Assembly (NCBI GenBank): GCA_009774615.1
Contig: VSOC01000019.1
Coordinates: forward strand, 1-46,462
Source: Lachnospiraceae bacterium
GTDB lineage: Bacteria > Bacillota > Clostridia > Lachnospirales > Lachnospiraceae
Reading direction: 5' to 3'
Length of the DNA stretch: 46,462 nucleotides
The notes beneath the pieces were generated by a model. It was not told where the DNA came from. It saw only the letters and a program-made list of their open reading frames with translations, and did no database searches. Made by a program: the position numbers and the translations under genes. This document shows positions 1-7,650 of the stretch, piece after piece (the first letter of the stretch is position 1; each line of letters begins with the position of its first letter).

Positions 1-210
1 ATTGGGCCCCGGATTTTTTGGGGGGCGTGGTGGTGTGCCGGGTTTTTTGGGGGGTCGTGGGGCTGGACCGGGAGTATTGGGTGGTCTTGGGGGTGGGCCG
101 GGCGGATAGGGGGGTCGTGGGCTTGGACCAGGCGGATAGGGTGGTCGTGGGCCTGGACCGGGCGGATAGGGCGGTCGTGGGCCTGGTTCGGGTGGGTAAG
201 GCGGAGGGTT
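1..210. repeat. 30-bp tandem repeat, seven units, G-rich on plus strand
   Basis: Units of exactly 30 bp start at 1, 31, 61, 91, 121, 151 and 181. The central units (91-180) are nearly identical and the outer ones have diverged. The period is ten codons, so unit number can change without frameshift in the proline-rich minus-strand gene that it encodes. The array probably continues to the left of the window. Confidence 0.9.
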
Positions 211-294
211 GGGATGTGCAGGAGGACGAAGGGTGCATGAACTGCAGATACCGCAGGGCTGCTTCCATTGGGAATGGAAAATTCGATCGGACAT
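1..294 (-). CDS. Proline-rich decapeptide-repeat protein, 5' part (runs off left edge)
   Basis: Reading the minus strand from an ATG at 294 gives an open frame to the window edge (98 codons, no stop), with an in-frame TAG at 300-298. The protein begins MSDRIFHSQWKQPCGICSSC, with a C-x2-C-x2-C cluster at residues 14-20. From about residue 29 it is made of decapeptides of the form PRPPYPPGPG. Seven units cover 210-1, and between units the proline codons change among CCG, CCA and CCC and the glycine codons between GGT and GGC. Such synonymous change favours this strand as coding over the plus-strand frame through the same DNA. An AAGGA sits at 311-307, 12 nt before the ATG, a slightly long spacing. 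There is no signal peptide. The repeat has no Gly at every third position, so it is not collagen. The family is not recognised; a proline-rich linker or surface spacer is possible. The C-terminus is outside the window. Confidence 0.72.
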   Translation of the reverse strand, partial: MSDRIFHSQWKQPCGICSSCTLRPPAHPNPPPYPPEPGPRPPYPPGPGPRPPYPPGPSPRPPYPPGPPPRPPNTPGPAPRPPKKPGTPPRPPKNPGPN

Positions 295-734
295 AGACTA
301 GAAATTTCCTTTTTGTTTTATGATATGCACGAAAGGGAAGCGGGGTTCAGAAAAGACAGGTTAAAAAGAGTTGATCGGCGCAGCCGGTGTGAGGACTGCT
401 GAGCAGGAACGAAAAAGACCTCATAAAAGGGAGGAAGCCGACAGCGGTAAGACTGTCGGCTGAATATTATGAAAAAAAGTTTATAAGCATTTGCTCTTTA
501 CATGTTATAGTATAGGCAGAAGATATGGAGAAAGTTTGAGGGATTTGTAACAATTATGTGAACAATTTTGGAGAAATATGAACACCGAAGGGAAATCCAG
601 GGAAATATAAAGATAAAAGGGAAAGTTTGGAAATGATAAGAAGAAAAAAAGAAAAAAGTAAAAAAAAATGAACCAAACGGAAGTATTCCGACTCTTATTC
701 TACAGATGCATCGAAAAAGGAAAGGAAGAGGACA
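295..734. other. Divergent intergenic region with one strong hairpin; no gene seen
   Basis: This stretch separates the minus-strand proline-rich gene from the sigma factor gene. It holds a perfect 9-bp stem, AGCCGACAG at 436-444 with CTGTCGGCT at 453-461, loop of 8 nt. On the minus strand the stem is followed by a pyrimidine run ending CCCTTTT, so it could attenuate transcription toward the proline-rich gene. On the plus strand an A-rich stretch follows. A -10-like TATAGT lies at 506-511 with no good -35. From about 520 to 730 the plus strand is strongly purine-rich. No riboswitch class is recognised. Confidence 0.5.
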
Positions 735-1373
735 ATGGAAGAAGAGAAAATAATTTTCGTGCGCAGGATGATTGAAGGCGACGAAAAAGCATTTGATGAA
801 CTGTACCATGCCTATTCCAAAAAGCTGTACCGTATGGCGTATTTTATTACTGGAAATCACAGTGACAGTGAGGATATTCTGCAGGAAACCTTTGTCAAAT
901 GCTATTTGCACCGGAAAGAATTAAAAAATTTGGGGCGGTTTGAATCATGGATTTGCCAGATTCTTGTGCGTACAGCCTGGAAGACGGAAAAAAAGAAAAA
1001 GAGAGCCGGTGAAATTTCCTATGAAGAGATTTTGGAACAGGAAGAAGATTCCGGTTCAAGGATGGCCAGACAGATGCGGGAAGATTTATCTGCCGTAAAT
1101 CCTCTGGATGCCTGTTTGCAAAAGGAGTCGTTTACCGAACTTGGAGAGATGGTAAAGCAGTTGGACATTAAGTACAGAACCGTGATTCTGCTTTATTATT
1201 ATAATGATTATGGGACAAAAGAAATTGCCCGTATTATGGGAATTTTTGAGGGAACTGTAAAATCCAGGCTCAGCAGAGCAAGAACTCTTTTGCATCAGCA
1301 AATGGAACGAGATGCCAATGGTTCAATCCGAAAAAACTGGCAGAATAACAGGGTAAAGGGGGCAGTGTCATGA
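735..1373 (+). CDS. ECF-family RNA polymerase sigma factor
   Basis: A 212-residue group IV (extracytoplasmic function) sigma factor. Region 2 spans about residues 10-80, with the typical segment SEDILQETFVKCY near 45-57 for -10 recognition and core binding. Region 4 spans about 135-190 and contains the helix-turn-helix GTKEIARIMGIFEGTVKSRL. A charged linker rich in Glu and Lys joins them. The start is preceded by the purine-rich AAAGGAAAGGAAGAGG. The stop overlaps the start of the next gene by 4 nt (ATGA), the usual layout of an ECF factor with its anti-sigma factor. The signal and the target promoters cannot be read from this window. The C-terminal tail of about 15 residues after region 4 is a little longer than usual. 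Confidence 0.92.
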   Translation: MEEEKIIFVRRMIEGDEKAFDELYHAYSKKLYRMAYFITGNHSDSEDILQETFVKCYLHRKELKNLGRFESWICQILVRTAWKTEKKKKRAGEISYEEILEQEEDSGSRMARQMREDLSAVNPLDACLQKESFTELGEMVKQLDIKYRTVILLYYYNDYGTKEIARIMGIFEGTVKSRLSRARTLLHQQMERDANGSIRKNWQNNRVKGAVS

Positions 1374-2155
1374 ACAGCAGTTGGGAAGACAAGATCAAAA
1401 CGCAGCTTGCAGAAGAAATTCATGCTGTAGATTTTTCTAAGGAAACACAGGATCGGATTTTAAATCGTGTACATGGGCAAATCAGAAAAAGGAGAATTGG
1501 GATGAAGATGAACAGGAAGTATACAGGTGTTATTTTAGCGGCAGCATTAGTGGTTATCGGCGGGATAACGGCGATTGGAGCAGGGAAAATTGCATTTACC
1601 AGCGGCGGTCACGCGGTGGATGAAGAGGTAGAAAACCTTGCCGAGCTTTCAGAAATGGCAAAAGAAAAACTTGGAGGAAGCGTTCGAATTCCGGAAAATC
1701 TTGCCGAAGGAATTACGTTTTCCAGCGGTGTTGTCAATGATACGGATGCCTGGGATGAGGAATATCAAAAACTGGGAAGCTTCCCGAAAGCTATGGCATT
1801 TTATAAAGACGGAAATGGAAAAAGTTATACGCTGACCATCTCAAAACCATTAGAGGGAATACAGGAGTATGCAGGCATCGTAACCCAGACTTATCAGGGC
1901 ATGGAACTTTCCGGCAAAGTGGATCAATATCTTTTCCTTCCTCCGGATCAAAAACCTAGTGAGGAGGAAAGACAGTTAGAGGCAGAGGGGAAATTATTTA
2001 TCAGCTATGGTTCAGACGAAGCAGAACATGAAACCTTTACCAGTGTTTCCTGGAATGAAGGCAGTTTTGTTTATCTGTTATCTACCTTTGAAAATGCAGA
2101 AGTCAGCGAAATGATGGAATGGGCAAAAACGGTCATTGATTCAGGCAATGAGTGA
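1370..2155 (+). CDS. Membrane-anchored anti-sigma-like protein (DUF4367-like)
   Basis: A 261-residue protein translationally coupled to the ECF sigma gene. Residues 1-48 are cytoplasmic and charged (anti-sigma-like), residues 51-72 form one hydrophobic segment (YTGVILAAALVVIGGITAIG), and the remaining ~190 residues lie outside the membrane. The external part resembles the DUF4367 domain often found on Firmicutes anti-sigma factors or on the product next to them. By position it most likely holds the sigma factor inactive until an envelope signal arrives. There is no visible zinc-binding HxxxCxxC motif, so it would not be a ZAS-type anti-sigma factor. A bidirectional terminator follows. Function is inferred from operon order and topology. 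Confidence 0.75.
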   Translation: MNSSWEDKIKTQLAEEIHAVDFSKETQDRILNRVHGQIRKRRIGMKMNRKYTGVILAAALVVIGGITAIGAGKIAFTSGGHAVDEEVENLAELSEMAKEKLGGSVRIPENLAEGITFSSGVVNDTDAWDEEYQKLGSFPKAMAFYKDGNGKSYTLTISKPLEGIQEYAGIVTQTYQGMELSGKVDQYLFLPPDQKPSEEERQLEAEGKLFISYGSDEAEHETFTSVSWNEGSFVYLLSTFENAEVSEMMEWAKTVIDSGNE

Positions 2156-2225
2156 TGTGCAGTATACGGAATAAAATATTTTTTAAACGGCTTAAAAGAA
2201 AATTAAAGGAATAAAGAAAAGAAAT

Positions 2226-2273
2226 AAAAAAGCGGACATCGTGTCTTGAGCAGGCATGGGTGTCCGCTTTTTT
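2226..2273. terminator. Bidirectional Rho-independent terminator
   Basis: A 13-bp perfect inverted repeat, AAAAAAGCGGACA at 2226-2238 with TGTCCGCTTTTTT at 2261-2273. The A/T ends give a U-tract on both strands, so it can end the sigma/anti-sigma operon on the plus strand and the XRE regulator gene on the minus strand. Confidence 0.9.
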
Positions 2274-2396
2274 ATGTACGCAAAAAACAGTAAGAATGTT
2301 TAATAAACGATTATGGATAAAAAAGATAGATGAAGTTTCCCGGTAAATCGGGTATAATAGAAAAACTAGTTGCACAGAGAAGAAAGAAGGGGTGGA

Positions 2397-2615
2397 TTAT
2401 AAAAACTGGTCTTCATCGGAAGAAACATAAACCGCAATATCTTCAACTTTACAGTTTAAAACGCGGCACAGGTCATTCATTGTTGTTGTCGTAATGGCCT
2501 GATTTTTTCGCAGACGATCAATTGTTGAACTGGAAATGTGGTGCTTGTTAATCAGGGTGTATGTAGATTCATTGGAATTTTTTAATGTTTTCCAAAAAGG
2601 GTTGTAAGAAATCAT
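2397..2615 (-). CDS. Small XRE/Cro-CI-type transcriptional regulator
   Basis: A 72-residue protein starting MISYNPFWKTLKNSNES that is a single helix-turn-helix domain of the HTH_26/XRE kind: helix SSSTIDRLRKNQAI followed by TTTTMNDLCRVLNCKVEDI. Family members of this size are DNA-binding repressors with no sensing domain. A GTG at 2624-2622 is in frame, but it lies only 3 nt from the AAGGA (2630-2626), while the ATG at 2615 is about 11 nt away and matches the family's usual N-terminus, so the ATG is chosen. It is divergent from the 73-residue gene, whose promoter contains overlapping palindromes that could be its operator. Confidence 0.8.
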   Translation of the reverse strand: MISYNPFWKTLKNSNESTYTLINKHHISSSTIDRLRKNQAITTTTMNDLCRVLNCKVEDIAVYVSSDEDQFL

Positions 2616-2722
2616 AAGAATCACTTGTCCTTCTATAAAAATGGGGATAAAATGGAAATATGCTGTTACTGGGAACAGGAACCATGCATTAACTACCCTT
2701 ATTTTAGGAGATGGTCACAAAG

Positions 2723-2751
2723 TTGACTATAGTCGGTATAGTAACTATAAT
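2723..2751 (+). promoter_or_regulatory. Sigma-A promoter with overlapping palindromic operator
   Basis: TTGACT at 2723-2728 and TATAAT at 2746-2751 with a 17-nt spacer. The spacer is filled with dyads: ACTATA (2726-2731) and TATAGT (2737-2742) form an inverted repeat spaced by 5 nt, and TATAG-TAA-CTATA follows directly (2737-2749). This is what a site for a small dimeric HTH repressor would look like, and the neighbouring XRE gene is the obvious candidate. Confidence 0.75.
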
Positions 2752-2780
2752 AGAAGGCAAAATAAGAAAGAGGTGGCATC

Positions 2781-3002
2781 ATGCAGTTTTCAAAAACGGA
2801 AAGACAGAATGAGGAAAAGTCGTGGGATAATCCATGGGATGAACAGGTAAGCCAGGAAATCTTAAAACGGGTGTCTGATTTTATGCGGGAGGATGACGAA
2901 TCCTTTTTTCGCCGTACAATACAGGGACTTACACTGGCAGAGATTGAGGAGTTTTTAATCGAATGCCCGGAATTTCAAAAGTTTTGGGATAAGCAGAATT
3001 AA
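2781..3002 (+). CDS. Small hypothetical protein (73 residues)
   Basis: A charged, soluble 73-residue protein with no signal peptide or membrane segment. Its second half is predicted helical (GLTLAEIEEFLIECPEFQKFW). It follows an excellent promoter (2723-2751) and has AGAGGTGG about 7 nt before the ATG, so it is very likely expressed. It is not recognised. It stands alone between two terminators and opposite a small XRE regulator, so it may be the regulated partner of that protein. The Trp- and Asp-rich N-terminus (SWDNPWDEQ) is distinctive. Confidence 0.75.
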   Translation: MQFSKTERQNEEKSWDNPWDEQVSQEILKRVSDFMREDDESFFRRTIQGLTLAEIEEFLIECPEFQKFWDKQN

Positions 3003-3042
3003 GAAATAGAGATAAGAAATACAGATACGAAATGAAAATAAA

Positions 3043-3111
3043 AAAACACTTCATCTAAGCCGTTTCAGACGGGGCAGGGGGCGCTCCGTCTGAATCATGG
3101 ATAAGTGTTTT
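3043..3111. terminator. Large bidirectional stem-loop terminator
   Basis: Outer stem AAAACACTT (3043-3051) with AAGTGTTTT (3103-3111); inner stem TTCAGACGG (3064-3072) with CCGTCTGAA (3086-3094). It lies between the plus-strand 73-residue gene and the minus-strand fcl gene, which converge, and both strands end in a T-rich stem. Confidence 0.8.
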
Positions 3112-3136
3112 GCTGTATAGGGCAAAAGAACGAATT

Positions 3137-4078
3137 TCAGCGTTCTGTCCGTACCGGATGACTTAAGAAATCTTCATAGGCCAGGCGTATACCATCGGCT
3201 AACTCGGTCTTATAGCTCCATCCCATGTTCTCCAATTTGGAAACATCCAAAAGCTTTCTGGGAGTACCGTCAGGCTTTGTAAGATCCCAGCGAATCGCAC
3301 CGGTGTAGCCGATAACTGCAGCGACCAGTGCGGTTAATTCCCGGATGGAAAGTTCTTTTCCTGTGCCGACATTTACGGTTTCATTGCCTGAATAATGATT
3401 CATTAAAAAAATGCAGGCATCTGCCAAATCATCTACATATAAAAACTCTCTTAAGGGAGTTCCGCTTCCCCAGCAGACCACTTCCTTAAGCCCGCCCGTT
3501 TTTGCTTCGTGGAAGCGTCGGATTAAGGCGGGGAGAACATGGCTGTGCGTGGGATGGTAGTTATCATTGGGGCCGTAAAGGTTTGTCGGCATGGCAGAAA
3601 TATAGTCGGTGCCGTACTGGCGGTTTAAAAATTCACAGTATTTTAATCCGGAGATTTTTGCCAGAGCATAGGCTTCATTGGTTTTTTCCAGGGAAGAAGT
3701 CAGCAGGCAGCTTTCGGGCATGGGCTGAGGAGCCATCCGGGGATAGATGCAGGAGGAACCTAAAAATAGGAGTTTTCTGCATTGATTCTGCCATGCCGCA
3801 TGGATGACATTCATCTCCAAAATAAGATTTTCATACATAAAATCAGCTAGGGCTTCCTGGTTGGCGACAATTCCGCCGACCTTAGCCGCCGCCAAAAAAA
3901 CATAATCCGGTTTTTCACATGCAAAAAAATCTTCAACCTCCTTCTGGCGGCAGAGATTTAATTCCTGATGGGTGCGGGTGATCAGATGAGGATAACCCTG
4001 CCGGGTTAAAGCCCGGACAATGGCAGAACCCACCATTCCCCGATGTCCTGCCACATAAATTTTCGCTTCTTTTTCCAT
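3137..4078 (-). CDS. fcl: GDP-L-fucose synthase
   Basis: A 313-residue NAD(P)-dependent epimerase/reductase that converts GDP-4-keto-6-deoxy-D-mannose to GDP-L-fucose, the last step of the de novo pathway in the cytoplasm. It shows the Rossmann signature GHRGMVGS at residues 11-18, the catalytic serine in LGSSCIYP (about 106-113) and the Y-x3-K pair YALAK at 137-141, all typical of the SDR fold. Length fits the family. The start is preceded by AAGGGAA. It lies 30 nt downstream of gmd on the same strand, so the two are co-transcribed. It is also known as wcaG. Confidence 0.95.
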   Translation of the reverse strand: MEKEAKIYVAGHRGMVGSAIVRALTRQGYPHLITRTHQELNLCRQKEVEDFFACEKPDYVFLAAAKVGGIVANQEALADFMYENLILEMNVIHAAWQNQCRKLLFLGSSCIYPRMAPQPMPESCLLTSSLEKTNEAYALAKISGLKYCEFLNRQYGTDYISAMPTNLYGPNDNYHPTHSHVLPALIRRFHEAKTGGLKEVVCWGSGTPLREFLYVDDLADACIFLMNHYSGNETVNVGTGKELSIRELTALVAAVIGYTGAIRWDLTKPDGTPRKLLDVSKLENMGWSYKTELADGIRLAYEDFLSHPVRTER

Positions 4079-4108
4079 AGGATTCCCTTCTTTAAATTAT
4101 TTTTTCAA

Positions 4109-5164
4109 TCACTGCACAGACAGTCGGTTTTGTGCTTCTTTTTTTGCCAGGGTACGGTCGTGAGCAGCCATAATCCGTATTAATTCTTCATAGCCGGTTT
4201 TCTGCGGCTCCCAGTGAAGCTGTGTCTTTGCTTTTGTGGGATCGCCCAGGAGTGTTGTTACATCCGTGGGACGAAACCATCGGGGACTTACACAGACCAG
4301 GACGTTTCCTGTGGCTTTATCCACACCTTTTTCTTCCAGCCCCGTCCCTTCCCAGGAAAGTTCTATGCCGTTGGCACGAAATGCTTTTTCGGTAAAGTCC
4401 CGAACCGAATGCTGGCAGCCCGTAGCGATAACAAAATCTTCCGGACGGCTGTGCTGAAGCATAAGCCACATACATTCCACATAATCTTTTGCATAACCCC
4501 AGTCGCGCAGGGAATCTAAGTTTCCCAGTTCCAGATGTGTCTGCAGCCCTTCGGCAATCCGCCCGGCAGCCAGGGTGATCTTGCGGGTGACAAAGTTTTC
4601 CCCTCTGCGCTCCGATTCATGGTTGAATAAGATACCGTTGACCGCGAACATCCCGTAAGCTTCCCGGTATTCTTTGGTTATCCAGAAGCCGTACTGCTTG
4701 GCAATGGCATAGGGGCTGTAGGGATGAAAGGGTGTTTCTTCACTTTGCGGGATCTGCTCCACTTTTCCGTAAAGTTCCGAGGTAGATGCCTGATAAATTC
4801 TGGTTTTCTTTTCCAGCCCCAAAATCCTTACCGCTTCAAGGATGCGCAGAACACCGATAGCATCGACTTCGCCGGAATATTCCGGCACATCAAAGGAAAC
4901 CTGAACGTGGGACTGTGCAGCCAGGTTGTAGAGTTCATCCGGACGAACCAGGCCGATAATACGGATCAGCGAGGAGGTGTCGGTTAAATCGCCTTCGTGC
5001 AGAGTGATCCGGTTTTGGGCCAGAAGATGGTCAATGCGGTCTGTACGTGAGAGGGAGGCACGGCGGATAATGCCGTGAACCTCATAGTTTTTTTCTAAGA
5101 GTAATTCTGCCAGAAAAGAACCGTCCTGTCCAGTAATTCCGGTAATTAATGCTGTTTTTTTCAT
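4109..5164 (-). CDS. gmd: GDP-mannose 4,6-dehydratase
   Basis: A 351-residue SDR enzyme that dehydrates GDP-D-mannose to GDP-4-keto-6-deoxy-D-mannose, feeding the adjacent GDP-fucose synthase. Cofactor motif TGITGQDGS lies at residues 8-16. The catalytic set is visible as STSELYG (127-133, with Thr128 and Glu130) and YSPYAIAK (149-156, Tyr152 and Lys156). The NHESERRGENFVTRK segment near residues 180-195 is the family's nucleotide-sugar-binding loop. AAGGAG lies about 8 nt before the start. Upstream is an 18-nt box shared with manC, so the pathway genes are probably co-regulated although separated by a DegV gene. Confidence 0.96.
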   Translation of the reverse strand: MKKTALITGITGQDGSFLAELLLEKNYEVHGIIRRASLSRTDRIDHLLAQNRITLHEGDLTDTSSLIRIIGLVRPDELYNLAAQSHVQVSFDVPEYSGEVDAIGVLRILEAVRILGLEKKTRIYQASTSELYGKVEQIPQSEETPFHPYSPYAIAKQYGFWITKEYREAYGMFAVNGILFNHESERRGENFVTRKITLAAGRIAEGLQTHLELGNLDSLRDWGYAKDYVECMWLMLQHSRPEDFVIATGCQHSVRDFTEKAFRANGIELSWEGTGLEEKGVDKATGNVLVCVSPRWFRPTDVTTLLGDPTKAKTQLHWEPQKTGYEELIRIMAAHDRTLAKKEAQNRLSVQ

Positions 5165-5254
5165 CTATGGATTCTCCTTATGGGATTTTCGTTTATTTTG
5201 TCATGATTGTAGCGGAAGAGAAGAACGGAAAAAAGTGAGAATATTGGGGGAATA

Positions 5255-5272
5255 TAGCATTATATTGACTTT
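5255..5272 (-). promoter_or_regulatory. 18-nt box upstream of gmd, identical to one upstream of manC
   Basis: Read on the minus strand this is AAAGTCAATATAATGCTA, containing a TATAAT -10 (5264-5259). No good -35 hexamer lies 16-18 nt upstream, so activation by a regulator is plausible. The same 18 nt occur at 7668-7651 upstream of manC. Confidence 0.65.
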
Positions 5273-5299
5273 GCTTTTTCTGAAAAATGTCATATCCTG

Positions 5300-5356
5300 T
5301 TGACTTTTGTCGGATGACATCTTATAATGAACTCAACACGTAGTTTTAAAAACTAC
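5300..5356 (+). promoter_or_regulatory. Promoter of the DegV gene with palindromic operator
   Basis: TTGACT at 5300-5305 and TATAAT at 5323-5328 with a 17-nt spacer. Just downstream, GTAGTTTT-A-AAAACTAC at 5340-5356 is a perfect palindrome placed where a bound repressor would block elongation or open-complex formation. The ATG at 5327 overlaps the -10 and so cannot be the translation start. Confidence 0.8.
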
Positions 5357-5380
5357 ATCAAGCAAAAAGGAGATTTAAGT

Positions 5381-6214
5381 ATGGTGCAGATCATTACGGA
5401 TTCATCCAGCCTTTATACAAAGGAGGAGGGACAAAAGCTGGGAATATGTGCAATCCCCTTATGCGTCAGCATCGGCGGGAAAAATTTTCGGGATCTGGAA
5501 ATCCCGGTGGAGGAATTTATTGCCGATATCGATGCGGGAAATATTCCTTTTTCTTCGCAGCCGCCGCTGGGGGATGTTGTCGAGGCTTATGAAACTTATC
5601 GGGGAAAAGAGATGATTAATATCTCCATGGCAGACGGCCTTTCCGGCACCTACCAGACAGCCGTAAGTGCAAGAGATATGGCAGATAACCAAAAAGATAT
5701 CACCGTGATCAATTCCCGCACCCTCTGCGGGCCGCACCGCTATCTTGTAGAATGTGCGGCAGCCATGGCCAGGGAGGATAAGACAAGAGGGGAAATTCTT
5801 GCCATGCTGGAAGAAAAGATGCGCCATACAAAATCTTATTTAATTCCTCAGGATTTTGATTATCTGCGGCGGGGTGGAAGGCTGTCCTCCACGGCCGCCT
5901 TTGTCGGTTCCGTGCTGAATTTAAAGCCCGTCCTGACCCCGAATAAAGAGTGCAGCAGGCTGGATAAGTTCGGCATTGGACGAACCATGAAGGGAGCGGT
6001 TAAAGCCGTATTTCGCCAGATGAAAAAAGATCAGGTTGGAAAAGAGGATATCCTGTATATTGCCCATGGAAATGTGCCGGAGGATGCCCTTGCGATTGAG
6101 GCGATGGCTAAAGAAGAATTTCCGGGCATCGATATCCGCATTCATCTGCTCAGCCATGTATTTATCACGCAGGGAGGGCCCGGATGTGTAGCCCTCCAGC
6201 ATATCCGCAGGTAA
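5381..6214 (+). CDS. DegV family fatty-acid-binding protein
   Basis: A 277-residue DegV family protein, which binds long-chain fatty acids and in Firmicutes (FakB) presents them to a fatty acid kinase for phosphorylation. The signature start VQIITDSSSLY, the GTYQTA segment and the LRRGGRLS motif are all present and the length is standard. The start at 5381 follows AAAGGAG with correct spacing; a longer frame from 5327 is excluded because its ATG sits in the promoter. Its stop lies 2 nt from the stop of the convergent manC gene, with no terminator between them. No FakA gene is present in the window. Confidence 0.92.
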   Translation: MVQIITDSSSLYTKEEGQKLGICAIPLCVSIGGKNFRDLEIPVEEFIADIDAGNIPFSSQPPLGDVVEAYETYRGKEMINISMADGLSGTYQTAVSARDMADNQKDITVINSRTLCGPHRYLVECAAAMAREDKTRGEILAMLEEKMRHTKSYLIPQDFDYLRRGGRLSSTAAFVGSVLNLKPVLTPNKECSRLDKFGIGRTMKGAVKAVFRQMKKDQVGKEDILYIAHGNVPEDALAIEAMAKEEFPGIDIRIHLLSHVFITQGGPGCVALQHIRR

Positions 6215-6216
6215 AT

Positions 6217-7530
6217 CTAGGGGAAGGGATATTTTTTCTTGTCGTCGATGCGGATATCCTTTCCCGTCTGTACCTCGATTGCCTGGAGCTCCGTGCGGGC
6301 AAGCAGTGCGTGGCAGCAGCCCGCGGGCACGGTGATCACACAGCCGGGAAAGACATCCTGCCATACACCGTCGATAATCGCCCTTCCTTCGCCCAGGATA
6401 ATGGTCCAGACTTCGTCCCTTCGCTCGTGGCTGTGGTAATTCATCCGGTGTCCGGGATTTAAGGTGACTTTTATGGTCAGGCTGGTTTCGCCCGCATCCA
6501 TTACCCGGAAGCTTCCCCAGGATTTTTCGGCAAATCGAATCTGCTGACAGAATTGATCCACGAAGGGTTTAATGTAGCTGGACTGTTCTTTGTCCGAAAC
6601 CAGGATTCCCTCGGGGCTTGCCGAAACAACCACATTGTTTAATCCCATACATAAGACAGGAACATCCAGTTCATTTAGGATATGGACATTTTTACAGGTT
6701 TCATTTAAGATTCCTTTTCCCACGACCTGTTCGGTCATCACTTCGGTTAATGTATTCCACGTTCCTAAATCCTTCCACGGACCGCAAAAACGCATAACGG
6801 AAATCCTTTCTTCTTTTTCTGCCACGGCATAGTCAAAACTGATTTTAGGCAGGGAAGCATAGTTTTTCAGGAGGGCGGCGTAATCGGCAAAGCCTGTCTG
6901 TTCATGTACCTTTTCCAGCAGATAGTTTAAGCGAAAGGCAAATACTCCGCCGTTCCATAAGGCACCCTGCCGGATATAGTCCCGGGCCAAGTCCTTGTCC
7001 GGCTTTTCCTTAAAGGTTTTCACACGGCTGATGGTTTCCTGATTTTCCGGAAGAATATAGCCGTATTTTTCGCTTGGGTAGGTCGGCTCGATGCCCATGA
7101 GCGCAAGATTTGCCGTGCCGGACTCTGCCAGGGCATCAAGATGTTTAAGCGCCTCAAAATAACCGGTTTCCACAAAGGGGTCTACCGGACAGACCACGAC
7201 CGTTTCTTCTTTTGGTACGCCCTGTACATCGTGAAGGTAAGCGCAGGCTAAGGCAATGGCGGGGAAGGTATCCTTTCTTAAAGGTTCCACACAGATATTT
7301 ACCTGGCTTCCCAGTTGGTTGCAGATCGAAGAAACCTGTGATTTTGCGGTGGCAATGGTGATAACGGCGTCTTTATCCACGGAGCGGATCTGCTGATAAA
7401 CCCGCTGTACCATGGAAGAATATACCCCTTCGCCGGTTTTGAAAATTTTGATAAACTGTTTGGAGCGGACATCATTGGAAAGAGGCCACAGGCGCTTTCC
7501 TGACCCGCCTGAGAGCAAAATAATATTCAT
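6217..7530 (-). CDS. manC: Mannose-1-phosphate guanylyltransferase with C-terminal cupin
   Basis: A 437-residue enzyme that makes GDP-mannose from mannose 1-phosphate and GTP, the entry point to gmd and fcl. The nucleotidyltransferase signature GGSGKRLWP lies at residues 8-16 and YGYI near 155. The C-terminal cupin (from about 350) carries NYHSHERRDEVW and is the type found in ManC/ManB-type bifunctional enzymes with phosphomannose isomerase activity. The start at 7530 follows AGGGAGG; an upstream extension to 7593 is not supported by a ribosome site. No phosphomannomutase is in the window. Confidence 0.9.
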   Translation of the reverse strand: MNIILLSGGSGKRLWPLSNDVRSKQFIKIFKTGEGVYSSMVQRVYQQIRSVDKDAVITIATAKSQVSSICNQLGSQVNICVEPLRKDTFPAIALACAYLHDVQGVPKEETVVVCPVDPFVETGYFEALKHLDALAESGTANLALMGIEPTYPSEKYGYILPENQETISRVKTFKEKPDKDLARDYIRQGALWNGGVFAFRLNYLLEKVHEQTGFADYAALLKNYASLPKISFDYAVAEKEERISVMRFCGPWKDLGTWNTLTEVMTEQVVGKGILNETCKNVHILNELDVPVLCMGLNNVVVSASPEGILVSDKEQSSYIKPFVDQFCQQIRFAEKSWGSFRVMDAGETSLTIKVTLNPGHRMNYHSHERRDEVWTIILGEGRAIIDGVWQDVFPGCVITVPAGCCHALLARTELQAIEVQTGKDIRIDDKKKYPFP

Positions 7531-7650
7531 GTTATCCTCCCTGTGTTTTTTATTTATCCGTAAAAATTCTTTTGACGTTTCTATTCGTATCATGTGGATT
7601 TATTGTACTTGCAGGAAAAGGATTTTTTTAGGGAGGATCTTGGAAAAAAC

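Noticed and set aside
18..296. Plus-strand frame with GVVGLDRADR-type decapeptide repeats
   Set aside because: The codon variation fits the minus strand (synonymous Pro/Gly changes), which also has a start and ribosome site; this frame has neither a good ribosome site nor a natural composition.
2641..2850. Plus-strand frame upstream of the 73-residue gene
   Set aside because: It runs through the promoter at 2723-2751 and has no ribosome site.
5327..5380. N-terminal extension of the DegV gene
   Set aside because: Its ATG overlaps the -10 TATAAT; the 5381 start has AAAGGAG and the family N-terminus.
6131..6259. 11-bp inverted match GATATCCGCAT / ATGCGGATATC across the DegV/manC junction
   Set aside because: The arms are more than 100 nt apart and both lie inside coding sequence; chance is adequate.
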